Positions 1 through 8,572 of a stretch of DNA of 41,152 nt are shown here, piece after piece. A program made the position numbers and the translations under genes. How positions within the stretch are numbered: the first letter of the stretch is position 1; each line of letters opens with the position of its first letter. Origin of the DNA: Clostridia bacterium (GTDB taxonomy: Bacteria; Bacillota; Clostridia; Oscillospirales; CAG-272); assembly GCA_017517035.1 (NCBI GenBank), contig JAFXAN010000098.1:1-41152 (forward strand). Direction: 5' to 3'. The notes beneath the pieces were generated by a model. The model saw nothing but the letters and a program-made list of their open reading frames with translations. It did no database searches and was not told the DNA's origin.

Positions 1-47
1 AAAACAGGGGAGCCTTATTTTACCGTTCAATTTCACTTGTATTTTAA

Positions 48-390
48 TTCAAACAGTAATTTAGCGGTGAGGCGGGAACGGTGAAAATATACCCCAATGC
101 TGTCGCATTGCCCTATGGGTTCGACTCCACTGCGTTCCGCTCGTTTTTGACTGCTGTTAGATTATCATCCTTTAGCGCTCGTAGATTCTTCGCTACGCTC
201 AGAATGACTCGAGAGTAAATTGATGCTAAGTTTTTCTACATGAAATTTCCGTAGAAACACAGATAAACAACAATAAAAATCCTCTTTTTAAAGTTTTGAT
301 CGACCTTTTTTAAAAGGTCGCGCGAGCCGACGGCGGCGTCGGTCGCCTCCGCAGAGGCGAAACTCCCTCACCGACAAATTACTGTTTGAA
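48..390. repeat. MITE-like intergenic element, copy A
   Basis: Terminal inverted repeats of 23 nt (48-70 and 368-390) match at 21 positions and carry the AAACAGTAATTT core shared with three other elements in this window. The interior has no credible gene. It contains a 26-nt segment at 183-208 whose exact reverse complement lies inside copy B at 29672-29697. It also has a run of three GC-rich hairpins at 301-359: CGACCTTTT/AAAAGGTCG, then CCGAC/GTCGG, then CGCCTC/GAGGCG. The interior differs from copies C and D, so only the ends define the family. It sits just downstream of the pfp terminator. Non-autonomous spread by a transposase acting elsewhere is inference. Confidence 0.7.
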
Positions 391-404
391 AAAGACAATT
401 ATAA

Positions 405-440
405 ACAGAAAGTGCTGTCTTATAGGAAGACAGCACCTTT
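405..440 (-). terminator. Terminator of the PPi-phosphofructokinase gene
   Basis: A perfect 10-bp stem pairs 412-421 with 427-436 around a 5-nt loop. Read on the minus strand it directly follows the stop of the phosphofructokinase gene and leads into a moderately T-rich tail (TTTCTGTTTATAATT). The T-run is interrupted, so this is a good but not textbook intrinsic terminator. Confidence 0.7.
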
Positions 441-444
441 AATA

Positions 445-1683
445 TTAAAGGATAATATGAACGGGAAGACCGTTTTTATATTCGATATCAACCTCGCCTT
501 GAATGAGGGGAAGGAGATAGTCGATGCAGGCATCCGTCAGATGGTTGCCCTCTGCATTTATAAATTCATCCGGAACTATTTTTTCCTTGTTTGCAACATC
601 GTGAACATTAACCGTTCCAACCTCGATTCTATATGGAGCGTCCGAAACTCTGTTTATGCTCATCATAACTCTGCTTGCACCATTTACTGCCGCATGGACC
701 GCACTCCTACCGACTGTAACAGATTCATCAAGATCTGTCTTTGAAGCAATGTGAGAAGCGCATCTCTGGCAAAGATTAAGTTCAATGGAACGAACCTTGC
801 AGCCGAGCTTTTCCTTGATAGCATTCTCAAGCGCCTTGCCGCTTCCGCCAAGGTACTTGTGGCCGAAAACATCGGTTGCTCCGCTCTGCGTGGATGAGCC
901 AACATAATTGCCTTCTGCATCTCTTATGCCCTCGGAGATTGCAATGACAACATTGGGATGCTTATCAAGAGCCTTTTTAACATCCTCAAAGAATTTATTC
1001 ATATCGAATGCCTTTTCGGGAAGGTAAACAAGATCAGGCTCTGCGCCGCAGATATGCCTGCCAAGTGCCGAGGAAGCTGCGAGCCAGCCGGCATCTCTGC
1101 CCATGATCTCGATGATGGTAACTGCCTTAACATCGTAAACCGCACAGTCACGGATGATCTCTTGCGTAGTTGCCGCAATATATTTTGCAGCAGATCCAAA
1201 GCCGGGTGTGTGATCTGTTACGGGAAGGTCATTGTCAATTGTTTTCGGAACACCGATAACTCTCATTTCATAGCCGCAAAGCTCACTGTATTTTCCCAGC
1301 TTGTCTGCGGTATCCATGGAATCGTTACCACCGATATAGAAGAAATATCTGATATTGTTCTTTTTAAAGATCTCTATGAGCTTTTCGTATGTTTCATCGC
1401 CCATAACGGCCTCGGGAAGCTTTTTTCTGCAAGAGCCGAGAGCTGCGGCGGGAGTATGCTCAAGAGTTTTCAGTTTTTTTTCGTCATCAAAAATTTCAAA
1501 GAGGTCGATAAGATTTTCTTCGAGAAGTCCTTTGATGCCGTTTCTCATTCCATAGAGCTTTGGGATAATTCCTTCATCTCTCAGCTCCATAGCACCTCTG
1601 ATAACTCCGGAAAGAGTTGCGTTGATTGCTGCCGTAGGGCCTCCGGATTGACCTACCACTGCATTTCCGATAAGCTTGTTCAT
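445..1683 (-). CDS. pfp: Diphosphate--fructose-6-phosphate 1-phosphotransferase (PPi-PFK)
   Basis: A 412-residue phosphofructokinase-family enzyme that interconverts fructose 6-phosphate and fructose 1,6-bisphosphate in glycolysis. Visible motifs are the N-terminal nucleotide-fold loop GQSGGPTAAIN (about 11-21), GGNDSMDT (118-125), PKTIDND (146-152), GFGSAAKY (161-168) and MGRDAGW (194-200). Asp at the second position after GG and Lys in PKTIDND are the residues known to mark PPi-dependent rather than ATP-dependent enzymes, so PPi use is inferred. The first residue after GG is Asn rather than the usual Asp. I chose the internal ATG at 1683 because AGGAG lies five bases upstream; a longer frame reaching 1752 has no such site and would overlap the promoter. 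Monocistronic and divergent from sigK. Confidence 0.9.
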   Translation of the reverse strand: MNKLIGNAVVGQSGGPTAAINATLSGVIRGAMELRDEGIIPKLYGMRNGIKGLLEENLIDLFEIFDDEKKLKTLEHTPAAALGSCRKKLPEAVMGDETYEKLIEIFKKNNIRYFFYIGGNDSMDTADKLGKYSELCGYEMRVIGVPKTIDNDLPVTDHTPGFGSAAKYIAATTQEIIRDCAVYDVKAVTIIEIMGRDAGWLAASSALGRHICGAEPDLVYLPEKAFDMNKFFEDVKKALDKHPNVVIAISEGIRDAEGNYVGSSTQSGATDVFGHKYLGGSGKALENAIKEKLGCKVRSIELNLCQRCASHIASKTDLDESVTVGRSAVHAAVNGASRVMMSINRVSDAPYRIEVGTVNVHDVANKEKIVPDEFINAEGNHLTDACIDYLLPLIQGEVDIEYKNGLPVHIIL

Positions 1684-1723
1684 TTTTTCTCCTTTTCTCA
1701 TAAAAGCAAATTTTACCGAATAT

Positions 1724-1752
1724 ATGATACCATTTTTCTTGGGTTTTGTCAA
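1724..1752 (-). promoter_or_regulatory. Sigma-A promoter of pfp
   Basis: On the minus strand, TTGACA (1747-1752), a 17-bp spacer and TATCAT (1724-1729) precede the pfp start by about 40 bases. This is a near-consensus housekeeping promoter. Confidence 0.75.
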
Positions 1753-1809
1753 TGTACAGGCAAAAAAATTATCTCATTGCATAAAATTTAAATGAAAAGA
1801 GGTGATATT

Positions 1810-2493
1810 TTGCTTGCATTTTTACTTAGCGCAACCTTCAAGGCGGCTTGCATGATACTTGGAATCGAGGTGCCGCAGAATTTTCCTCCTCCACTTGGTG
1901 AGGAAGAGGAGAAAAAGTATTTTGAAATGAAAAGCATGGGGGATGAAAAGGCGAGAGAAAAGCTGATATTGCATAATCTTCGTCTTGTTTCTCATATCGT
2001 AAGAAAATACTATTCCACAAGCAAGGAAAGCGAGGATCTTGTTTCGGTTGGAACTATCGGGCTTGTGAAGGCGGTTGATTCCTTCAATATGAAGAACGGA
2101 GCAAGATTTGCCACATACGGAGCAAAATGTATTCAAAATGAAATACTCATGTATTTTCGTTCAAAAAAGAAGCTTGCGGGGGAGGTCTCGATAAATGAAA
2201 CGATAGATATTGACAAGGACGGAAATCCGCTTACATATATTGATGTTATCAGCAGTGAAGAATCAATGTGTGAGGAGGTTGAGAGAGCAATAAGATCATC
2301 AGAGGCGAGGAGATTGGTTGACAGCATTCTAAGCGAACGGGAGAAAAAAATAATTTATCTTCGTTATGGACTCTCGGGATCAGAACCGCTTCCTCAAAGG
2401 GAGGTTGCGGAAAAGCTGGGAATTTCAAGATCATATGTCAGCAGAATAGAAAAAAGTGCTCTCGAAAGGCTCAAAGAAGCAATGGGAGACTGA
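1810..2493 (+). CDS. sigK: RNA polymerase sporulation sigma factor, SigK type
   Basis: A 227-residue sigma-70 family protein that would direct late mother-cell transcription in sporulation. The N-terminus is hydrophobic (LLAFLLSATFKAACMIL), like the processed pro-sequence of SigK. Region 2 follows, with HNLRLVSHIVRKYY, EDLVSVGTIGLVKAVDSF and ARFATYGAKCIQNEILMYFR. Region 4 ends the protein with an HTH (LPQREVAEKLGISRSYVSRIEKSAL). I prefer the TTG start at 1810 because AGAGGTGAT lies just upstream (1798-1806); the in-frame ATG at 1792 has no ribosome binding site. The gene is continuous, not split by a skin element. SigE is the main alternative, but the FPPPLGEEEEKKY segment and the short N-terminus fit SigK better. 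Confidence 0.85.
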   Translation: MLAFLLSATFKAACMILGIEVPQNFPPPLGEEEEKKYFEMKSMGDEKAREKLILHNLRLVSHIVRKYYSTSKESEDLVSVGTIGLVKAVDSFNMKNGARFATYGAKCIQNEILMYFRSKKKLAGEVSINETIDIDKDGNPLTYIDVISSEESMCEEVERAIRSSEARRLVDSILSEREKKIIYLRYGLSGSEPLPQREVAEKLGISRSYVSRIEKSALERLKEAMGD

Positions 2494-2521
2494 TTTTTCG
2501 CGTTTTTCCCCATTTTTAGGT

Positions 2522-2570
2522 ATTTTCACTGTCAAAACGATGATTTTTGCGGTGAAAATGCCCTTTTTTA
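2522..2570 (+). terminator. Putative sigK terminator
   Basis: A long, AT-rich hairpin: ATTTTCAC at 2522-2529 pairs with GTGAAAAT at 2552-2559, and inner CAAAA/TTTTG arms extend it after a small bulge. It is followed by GCCCTTTTTT. It lies 28 bases after the sigK stop. Confidence 0.55.
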
Positions 2571-2620
2571 TTACATTATCATGTGTTTTTTCGACATTTT
2601 TATTGCTTCCCAATGTTTTC

Positions 2621-2660
2621 ATGGTGGAAAAGTAGAGAAAATGTTGGTTTATGGCGGGAA
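2621..2660 (+). promoter_or_regulatory. Period-10 G-rich repeats, candidate MraZ operator
   Basis: Four consecutive 10-nt units (starting at 2621, 2631, 2641 and 2651) share the pattern A-T/G-x-x-x-GG-like: atggtggaaa, agtagagaaa, atgttggttt, atggcgggaa. MraZ is known to bind short G-rich repeats with 10-bp periodicity upstream of its own operon. These units are degenerate and lie about 300 bp before mraZ and 165 bp before its likely promoter, so the assignment is tentative. Confidence 0.35.
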
Positions 2661-2826
2661 ATATTCGACGGAATATGACAATGGATATTGTTGAAAAAAA
2701 TTACATAATATGGAAAATGCATAAATAATTGTAAAATAATATTCCTAAAAAATGGAAAAACTCCCGCTTTTTTGGTGGTTTTGCGAAATTTTTTTCAAAA
2801 AAATTAAATATTTTTTCCAAAAACTA

Positions 2827-2855
2827 TTGCATTTTTGTTTCCTATGCATTATAAT
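2827..2855 (+). promoter_or_regulatory. Promoter of the dcw operon (mraZ)
   Basis: TTGCAT (2827-2832), a 17-bp spacer and a perfect TATAAT (2850-2855) lie about 107 bases before mraZ. The -35 is preceded by AAACTA, a context shared with the ftsZ and rplS promoters. The rest of the 468-base gap between sigK and mraZ is AT-rich and shows only the sigK terminator and the period-10 repeats. Confidence 0.75.
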
Positions 2856-2961
2856 ATAATCACGGTGGGGCAAAATGTCGGATTTTACCGTAAAAATGCA
2901 TCGAAATGCAGTCGGTTTTGCCTCGATTTTTTTCTTCATTATAGAAAAGGAGGTGCCAGGT

Positions 2962-3393
2962 ATGAATCTTTGCGGTGAGTTTACTCATTCCATAGATGCG
3001 AAAAACAGATTGTTCATTCCCGCTAAATACAGAGAAATGCTTGGCGAGAAGGTCATGATCGTCAGAGACCATAAAAACAAATGCCTCCTTATTTATTCTA
3101 TTGAAGAATGGGAAAAGTACGCAGAAGCACTTTTCTCGGCAATTCCTCCATCAAAGAGCAGGGATATCAAACGATTTATATATAGAAACTCTCTCGAAAC
3201 GGGATATGATTCCCAGGGAAGAGTTATGCTCACGGCAGCTCTTTGTGAGCACGCAGAGCTTTCAAAGGGAACTGCAATGATCGTCGGATGCGGAAACCTT
3301 GCCGAAATCTGGAATGAAGAAAATTATAATGCAAAGGTTGATTCCGAGGCTCCCGAGGAATATGACGATCTTTTTGATAAATACGGAGTTTGA
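2962..3393 (+). CDS. mraZ: Transcriptional regulator MraZ
   Basis: A 143-residue protein with two SpoVT/AbrB-like half-domains, recognisable from [16 protein letters not shown] near the N-terminus and [18 protein letters not shown] in the second half. MraZ is the first gene of dcw clusters and a DNA-binding autoregulator of that operon; its length is standard. The ATG at 2962 has AAGGAGGTG upstream (about 2947-2955), while the longer frame from 2875 would run through the transcribed leader and lacks a site. It is followed at once by rsmH. The family assignment is secure; the operator here is not established. Confidence 0.95.
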   Translation: MNLCGEFTHSIDAKNRLFIPAKYREMLGEKVMIVRDHKNKCLLIYSIEEWEKYAEALFSAIPPSKSRDIKRFIYRNSLETGYDSQGRVMLTAALCEHAELSKGTAMIVGCGNLAEIWNEENYNAKVDSEAPEEYDDLFDKYGV

Positions 3394-3398
3394 TCCAA

Positions 3399-4346
3399 AT
3401 GGAGAATGAGCTTGTATTCAAACACCGCTCGGTGCTGCTTGATGAATGTATTGAGGGGCTTAACATAAAGCCCGATGGGATCTATGTTGACGGAACAGCA
3501 GGAGGCGGCGGACATTCGTTTCATATTGCAAGTGCTCTCGGAGAGGGCGGAAGACTTATTGCGATAGATCAGGATGAAAACGCAATTGAGGCAGCAGGTA
3601 AAAGACTTGCTTCCTTTGGAGATAAGGTTACTCTTGTGAGAAGCAATTTTTCGAGAGTTTCCGAGGTCCTTGACGAGCTTGGGATCGAGAGGATAGACGG
3701 AATACTGATGGATCTCGGTGTCTCATCATATCAGCTTGATACTCCCGAGAGAGGTTTTTCCTATAATGCGGATGCTCCTCTTGACATGAGAATGGATAAC
3801 AGAAATCCTCTTGATGCTTCGGTGGTTGTTAATACCTATTCCGAGGAAAAGCTGAGAGAGATAATATATGGTTATGGCGAAGAAAAGTTTGGCGGAAAAA
3901 TTGCCTCGGAGATAGTGAAGGCAAGAAGCATAAAGCCGATAGAAAGAACCGGAGAGCTGGTAGACATAATCAAAAGGGCGATGCCCTCTGCCGCAAAGCA
4001 GGGCGGACATCATCCCGCAAAGCGAACCTTCCAGGCTATAAGGATCGAGGTCAATTCAGAGCTTGATGTTATAAGACCTGCCATAGACGGTGCTGTTAAG
4101 CGTCTTTCTGCGGGCGGAAGGATTGCGATAATAACCTTCCATTCCCTTGAGGACAGGCTTGTCAAGCAAGCGTATGCTTCTCTTGCGGAAGGATGCACCT
4201 GTCCCAGAAGCTTTCCTGTTTGTGTTTGCGGAAACAAACCCAAAGTAAGGATAATCACAAAAAAACCGATATTACCAAGCGAAAATGAGCTTGAAGAAAA
4301 TCCGCGTTCAAGAAGCGCAAAGCTGAGAGTTGCGGAAAAAATATAA
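3399..4346 (+). CDS. rsmH: 16S rRNA (cytosine(1402)-N(4))-methyltransferase
   Basis: A 315-residue SAM-dependent methyltransferase that modifies C1402 in the decoding centre of 16S rRNA. It shows the RsmH/MraW hallmarks: [13 protein letters not shown] at the start, the SAM loop [53 protein letters not shown] and the [12 protein letters not shown] block. A C-terminal cysteine-bearing segment ([14 protein letters not shown]) precedes the usual [14 protein letters not shown] ending. Start chosen at ATG 3399, ten bases after GGAG; a TTG at 3390 would sit right against that site. The gap after mraZ is 5 nt. Confidence 0.95.
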   Translation: MENELVFKHRSVLLDECIEGLNIKPDGIYVDGTAGGGGHSFHIASALGEGGRLIAIDQDENAIEAAGKRLASFGDKVTLVRSNFSRVSEVLDELGIERIDGILMDLGVSSYQLDTPERGFSYNADAPLDMRMDNRNPLDASVVVNTYSEEKLREIIYGYGEEKFGGKIASEIVKARSIKPIERTGELVDIIKRAMPSAAKQGGHHPAKRTFQAIRIEVNSELDVIRPAIDGAVKRLSAGGRIAIITFHSLEDRLVKQAYASLAEGCTCPRSFPVCVCGNKPKVRIITKKPILPSENELEENPRSRSAKLRVAEKI

Positions 4347-4368
4347 AATTTACGGAGGAATCAGGACC

Positions 4369-5202
4369 ATGTATAGCCGCGGCACGCAGAATAACAATCA
4401 GGATCAAGCTTTTTATAATTTGAGCAGAAAATTTGCCGGTCGCGGACTTGCAAGACAGGCACAGACATCGGCTGACAGCTATGGCAGAGAGGCGATGTAC
4501 GGTGCAAGAGGCGCAAATTCGGCTCCACTTACTCTCAGTGAATTTGAGAATAATTACAGAATGCGTCATTTCTATTCGGGTACAGGACACAGTGCGGTAA
4601 GAAGTGCAGTTCAGCATAACAATGCTGCATCTCAGAGCAGAGCGCAGAGTGCTCCCCGTCATACAGAAGTTAAAAAAGAACGCTCGGCAGCGCCTTCAAT
4701 GGCAGCAAGACAGACAAGCAGAAATGCGGTTGTCAAAAATACAAAACCTGCTCCTGCTCCCGTCAAGACAAGAGAGCGCAGAGCTGTGAAGAATCAGATT
4801 CGGAATGAAAAAACAGAGGATTGGTGGAACTCGGTCGTAGTTAGCTTCCGTCGAATCCCAGCAGCAATGGTATTCATGGTAATGCTTTGTGCGGTATCTT
4901 TGATGCTTGTTGTAAGCAGCTCGGTGCTTGTGAGCGATGCTTCGGGAGATTATGCAGACGCACAGAACGATGTTTCTCTTATGGCGAAGGAAGAGAGTGA
5001 GCTTCTCATAGCACTTGAAGTTAAAAATGATCTCAGAACCATCGAAAATATAGCTGTAAATAAGCTTGGAATGGTAAAGAAGGATCTTGTTTCAAGACAG
5101 TATATCAGCCTTGGAGATGAGGATATAATCGAAAGCTACGAGGAAGAAGACCGCAATGTTGGACTTTCAACTCTTCTCAGTGCTATAAGTAAAGGAAAAT
5201 GA
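4369..5202 (+). CDS. FtsL-like septum protein with long N-terminal tail
   Basis: A 277-residue bitopic membrane protein. The first 160 residues are hydrophilic, basic and low in complexity, rich in Ala, Arg, Ser and Gln. One transmembrane helix follows (about 163-185), then a short extracytoplasmic part with likely coiled coil and a segment resembling FtsL ends (IENIAVNKLGMVKKDLVSRQYISL). Position after rsmH and before the transpeptidase is that of ftsL, whose product bridges DivIB/FtsQ and DivIC in the divisome. The tail is much longer than in classical FtsL (about 100-120 residues). The ATG at 4369 has TACGGAGGA upstream. The role is inferred mainly from synteny and topology. Confidence 0.75.
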   Translation: MYSRGTQNNNQDQAFYNLSRKFAGRGLARQAQTSADSYGREAMYGARGANSAPLTLSEFENNYRMRHFYSGTGHSAVRSAVQHNNAASQSRAQSAPRHTEVKKERSAAPSMAARQTSRNAVVKNTKPAPAPVKTRERRAVKNQIRNEKTEDWWNSVVVSFRRIPAAMVFMVMLCAVSLMLVVSSSVLVSDASGDYADAQNDVSLMAKEESELLIALEVKNDLRTIENIAVNKLGMVKKDLVSRQYISLGDEDIIESYEEEDRNVGLSTLLSAISKGK

Positions 5203-5212
5203 TATTTTGAAG

Positions 5213-5237
5213 GTCCGCCCGCATATTTCGGGCGGAC
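5213..5237 (+). other. Strong hairpin between ftsL-like gene and TIM-barrel gene
   Basis: A perfect 9-bp GC-rich stem (GTCCGCCCG at 5213-5221 with CGGGCGGAC at 5229-5237) around a 7-nt loop lies in the 64-nt gap. No T-run follows, so it is not a clear terminator. It might be a partial attenuator or a processing/stability element within the operon mRNA. Confidence 0.5.
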
Positions 5238-5266
5238 TTGCAATAGGATATAAAGAAAGGATTTTT

Positions 5267-6106
5267 ATGTACCCATATAAGCTTTGCCTCGGTGTTACCG
5301 ATAGTCTCGGACTTGAAATTGTTGATCAGATAGGAAAATTTTCGGATGCGGGTTTTTACGGCTTCTTCACGGATTGGACGGAAAAATCTGATATAAAAAG
5401 CATAAAGAGCTTTGCGAATGAGATCGGTATGTACTATCAATCGCTCCATGCTCCATTTACCATGATGGCAGATATCTGGCATGACGGCGAAAAGGCGGAT
5501 AAGGCAGTTGAAACGCTTTGCGCTTGCCTTCGTGACTGTGCCGAAAATGAGATAGATACCATGGTGACGCATGCTTTTATCGGCTTTGAAGATCACAATC
5601 CGACACCCGAGGGAATCGAAAATTTTTCGAGAGTTATAATCGAGGCAGAAAAGCTTGGTGTTAAAATTGCCCTGGAAAACACCGAGGGAGAGGAATATCT
5701 CCATGCTCTTATGGAGGTTTTCAAGGGAAGTAAGTCTGTTGGCTTCTGCTTTGACAGCGGTCATGAGCTTTGTTATAACCGAGGTGAGGATATGCTTGCT
5801 CTTTACGGAGACAGACTTTTCGCAACTCATTTCAATGACAATCTTGGCATAAGCTCACATGACGGAAGCATAACATGGACAGATGACCTTCATCTTTTGC
5901 CCTTTGACGGCATTGCGGATTGGAACGGTATTGCAAAGAGGATAAAGATCAGCGGATATGAAGGTCCTCTTACCTTTGAGCTTCTGAGAAAGAGCAAGCC
6001 GGGAAGACACGATAACGACAAATACATGAGAATGACAGCGGATGAATATATTGCCGAGGCATATGCCAGAGCGTGTAGGTTTGCGGCAATTTTAAAGAAA
6101 AAATAA
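5267..6106 (+). CDS. Sugar phosphate isomerase/epimerase-like TIM-barrel protein
   Basis: A 279-residue protein of the xylose isomerase-like/AP endonuclease 2 TIM-barrel superfamily. Likely metal-binding positions are visible at the ends of strands: Glu in ALENTEG, Asp and His in FCFDSGHE, His in FATHFND and Glu in LTFELL. Such enzymes isomerise or epimerise sugars or inositols using a divalent metal; the substrate cannot be told. The ATG at 5267 follows AAAGAAAGG; upstream extension would include the hairpin. It is embedded in the dcw operon between the ftsL-like gene and the transpeptidase, which is not a usual dcw member. Confidence 0.8.
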   Translation: MYPYKLCLGVTDSLGLEIVDQIGKFSDAGFYGFFTDWTEKSDIKSIKSFANEIGMYYQSLHAPFTMMADIWHDGEKADKAVETLCACLRDCAENEIDTMVTHAFIGFEDHNPTPEGIENFSRVIIEAEKLGVKIALENTEGEEYLHALMEVFKGSKSVGFCFDSGHELCYNRGEDMLALYGDRLFATHFNDNLGISSHDGSITWTDDLHLLPFDGIADWNGIAKRIKISGYEGPLTFELLRKSKPGRHDNDKYMRMTADEYIAEAYARACRFAAILKKK

Positions 6107-6130
6107 TCAAAAAACTGAAAGGAGATCGTT

Positions 6131-8449
6131 ATGAAGAAAAAGCTGCAAAAAGCTTCAAAAGGCAATAACGAGGGCGCTTTTCTTACTGTAACGATCGTCA
6201 TAATTCTTGTTTTTATAGGACTTGCGGGGCGTATTCTGTGGCTTCAGACCAGAAATCACGAGGAATATAGAAAGCAGGTCGTCTCGCAGATGACAACAGA
6301 ATCGGTCATCCCTGCAGAGCGAGGCGATATATATGATACAAACGGAGTTCTTCTTGCAACCGATATTACGGTATATCGAGTTTTCATCTCTCCGACAGAT
6401 ATTCAGAATGCCATAAAAGGCGTAGACAGTGACGGTAAAAAGAGCAAGAATGACCCAAGACCGGGGCTTGATGCTCTGATTGCGGATTTTTTATCAACCA
6501 CACTTGATGTTGATCGTGCTTCAATAATGGAAAAAGCCTCAAAGATCAACCGTCTTGACGAAACCATTGCAAGAAATGTTGAAAATGAGGTCGCCATAGA
6601 GATCAGAAAGTTCATAAATGCCAATGAGCTTGAGAATATGATACATCTTGAGGCAAATCCGAAGCGTTATTATTGTTATGACAGTCTCGCTTCCACCGTT
6701 CTTGGCTTTACAGGCTCGGATCATAACGGACTTTACGGCATAGAATATATGTATGATGAAGAGCTTTCGGGTACTCCCGGTATATATGTTACTGCCCGTG
6801 ATTCAAAGGGCAGAGAGATGCCTACCGAATATGAAAATTATGTTGATGCCATCGACGGTTACGATATAACCACCACCATTGATATGTTTATCCAATATGA
6901 GCTTGAAAATCAGCTTCGCGCAACTCTTGCGGATAACGGAGCAGATGAGAGAGTTTGTGGAATCGTGATGGATGTAAATACAGGAGCAGTTCTCGGAATG
7001 TCAACTGTTCCGGATTTTAATTGCAATGATCCTTTTGTTCTTGATGAATATTTCCTCGATATTCTTTCGGAATATGCGAGAGATGAAAATATTGGCGAGG
7101 ATGACGAAAAATACACTGCAAAGATGAGAGAGCTTCGCAATGTGTCCTGGTCAAATAAGGCGATAACAAGCACATATATGCCCGGCTCCACCTTCAAGGT
7201 CATAACAACAGCAATGTGTCTTGAAGAAAAGGTGGTTCAAATTGGCGAAACATTTGTATGCACAGGTGCATATTTCGTTCCGGGATATAGCAAGCCGATC
7301 CATTGCCATAAAACAACGGGTCACGGAACCCAAAGCTTTGCAAGAGCCTTGCAGCAATCCTGTAACCCTGCGCTTATGACTATAGCGCTTCGTCTCGGCT
7401 CGGCAAAATTCTATGATTATTTCACAGCTTTCGGACTTATGGAAAAAACGGGTATAGATCTGCCCGGAGAAGGAAATTCTATATTCCATAAGGTTGAAAA
7501 CTTCAATCAGGTAGAGCTTGCAACAGCTTCCTTCGGTCAGAACTTCACGGTAACACCCATTCAGCAGATAAGAGCAATAGCATCTGTTGCCAACGGCGGA
7601 TATCTTGTGACTCCTCATGTGGTAAGCGAGATGAGAGATGCCGAGGGAAATGTTGTTTATTCCTTTGATGAGAGCAGCAAGCGCCAGGTGGTCAGCACAG
7701 AGGTCTGTGAAACAATAACAAAAATTCTCGAAGAAGGTGTTTCGGGAGACGGCGGTGCTAAAAACGCATATGTTGCCGGCTATCGCATTGCCGCAAAGAC
7801 CGGTACCACCGAAAAAATGGATAAAAGGCTTCCCGACGGAAGCACTCCCTTCAGAGTTGGTTCAACCGTTGCATATGCACCTGCAGATGACCCGCAGGTG
7901 GCAGTCCTTATCATGGTGGATGAGCCAAACAAAGGCTCGGTTTACGGAAGTATAGTTGCCGCACCTTATGTGGCAAATGTTATGGCAGCAATTTTGCCTT
8001 ATATGGGAATTGAAGCTGTATATACCGAGAAGGAGCTGGAAAATCTCAGCAAAACACTTCCGAACTATGTGGGCTGGGGACTTGAGGATGCAAAATCAAG
8101 CCTTGGATACCGAGGACTTGAATACGAGGTTGTCGGTGACGGAGATAAGGTCGTAAAAATGGCTCCCGAGGGCGGAAGCGGCGTCCGAAAAGACGGAAAG
8201 GTATATCTTTATACAGGAGAAATCGAAAGCAGTGATAAGACTACTGTTCCCGATGTTATGGGTAAGACCGCAACTCTTGCCAATATGATGATCGTCAACA
8301 GTAAGCTTAATATAAATATTGTTGGAACAACAAATTACGAAACAGGGGCAGGAGCTGTCGTTGTTTCCCAATCTCCCGCAGCGGGAGAGATTGTGCCAAA
8401 GGGTACACTTGTTACCGTTGAATTCAGATATCTCGACGGAACGGATTGA
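6131..8449 (+). CDS. Penicillin-binding protein transpeptidase with PASTA domains (SpoVD/PBP2x type)
   Basis: A 772-residue class B PBP that cross-links septal or cortex peptidoglycan. A transmembrane helix (about 17-37) is followed by the dimerisation domain start VIPAERGDIYDTNGVLLATD and the transpeptidase domain with its three motifs: STFK (Ser353, Lys356), SCN (410-412) and KTGT (556-559). Two C-terminal PASTA-like repeats end it, the last clear (TVPDVMGKTATLANMMI ... VVSQSPAAGEIVPKG). It is the only PBP in the cluster, whereas Bacillus has pbpB and spoVD side by side, so whether it serves division, sporulation or both is open. RBS AAAGGAGA precedes ATG 6131. Confidence 0.92.
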   Translation: MKKKLQKASKGNNEGAFLTVTIVIILVFIGLAGRILWLQTRNHEEYRKQVVSQMTTESVIPAERGDIYDTNGVLLATDITVYRVFISPTDIQNAIKGVDSDGKKSKNDPRPGLDALIADFLSTTLDVDRASIMEKASKINRLDETIARNVENEVAIEIRKFINANELENMIHLEANPKRYYCYDSLASTVLGFTGSDHNGLYGIEYMYDEELSGTPGIYVTARDSKGREMPTEYENYVDAIDGYDITTTIDMFIQYELENQLRATLADNGADERVCGIVMDVNTGAVLGMSTVPDFNCNDPFVLDEYFLDILSEYARDENIGEDDEKYTAKMRELRNVSWSNKAITSTYMPGSTFKVITTAMCLEEKVVQIGETFVCTGAYFVPGYSKPIHCHKTTGHGTQSFARALQQSCNPALMTIALRLGSAKFYDYFTAFGLMEKTGIDLPGEGNSIFHKVENFNQVELATASFGQNFTVTPIQQIRAIASVANGGYLVTPHVVSEMRDAEGNVVYSFDESSKRQVVSTEVCETITKILEEGVSGDGGAKNAYVAGYRIAAKTGTTEKMDKRLPDGSTPFRVGSTVAYAPADDPQVAVLIMVDEPNKGSVYGSIVAAPYVANVMAAILPYMGIEAVYTEKELENLSKTLPNYVGWGLEDAKSSLGYRGLEYEVVGDGDKVVKMAPEGGSGVRKDGKVYLYTGEIESSDKTTVPDVMGKTATLANMMIVNSKLNINIVGTTNYETGAGAVVVSQSPAAGEIVPKGTLVTVEFRYLDGTD

Positions 8450-8572
8450 TTTTTTGGTTCAAAAATAATCTAAAAGCATTAAAAAGTACGGAATTTGTGC
8501 GGAAAACACCTTAAATTAGATGGACGTCGAACGAAATATGCGAACATTTATCTAAAAACGGGGTGAAAATGC

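Noticed and set aside
958..1791. A 277-codon open frame on the plus strand opposite the phosphofructokinase gene
   Set aside because: It is fully antisense to a gene with clear family motifs, has no ribosome binding site and encodes a cysteine-rich, unfamiliar protein typical of a shadow frame.
1792..1809. ATG start of sigK at 1792
   Set aside because: The bases after it form the ribosome binding site AGAGGTGAT for the TTG at 1810, and nothing upstream of 1792 resembles a site.
2621..2660. Period-10 repeats as a CRISPR or tandem repeat array
   Set aside because: Units are far too short and degenerate and have no spacers; a protein-binding array is the better reading.
8450..8572. Possible terminator or promoter between the transpeptidase gene and murE
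   Set aside because: Only a weak AT-rich dyad (GATTTTTTG/CAAAAATAATC) is present and no -35/-10 pair with good spacing could be found.
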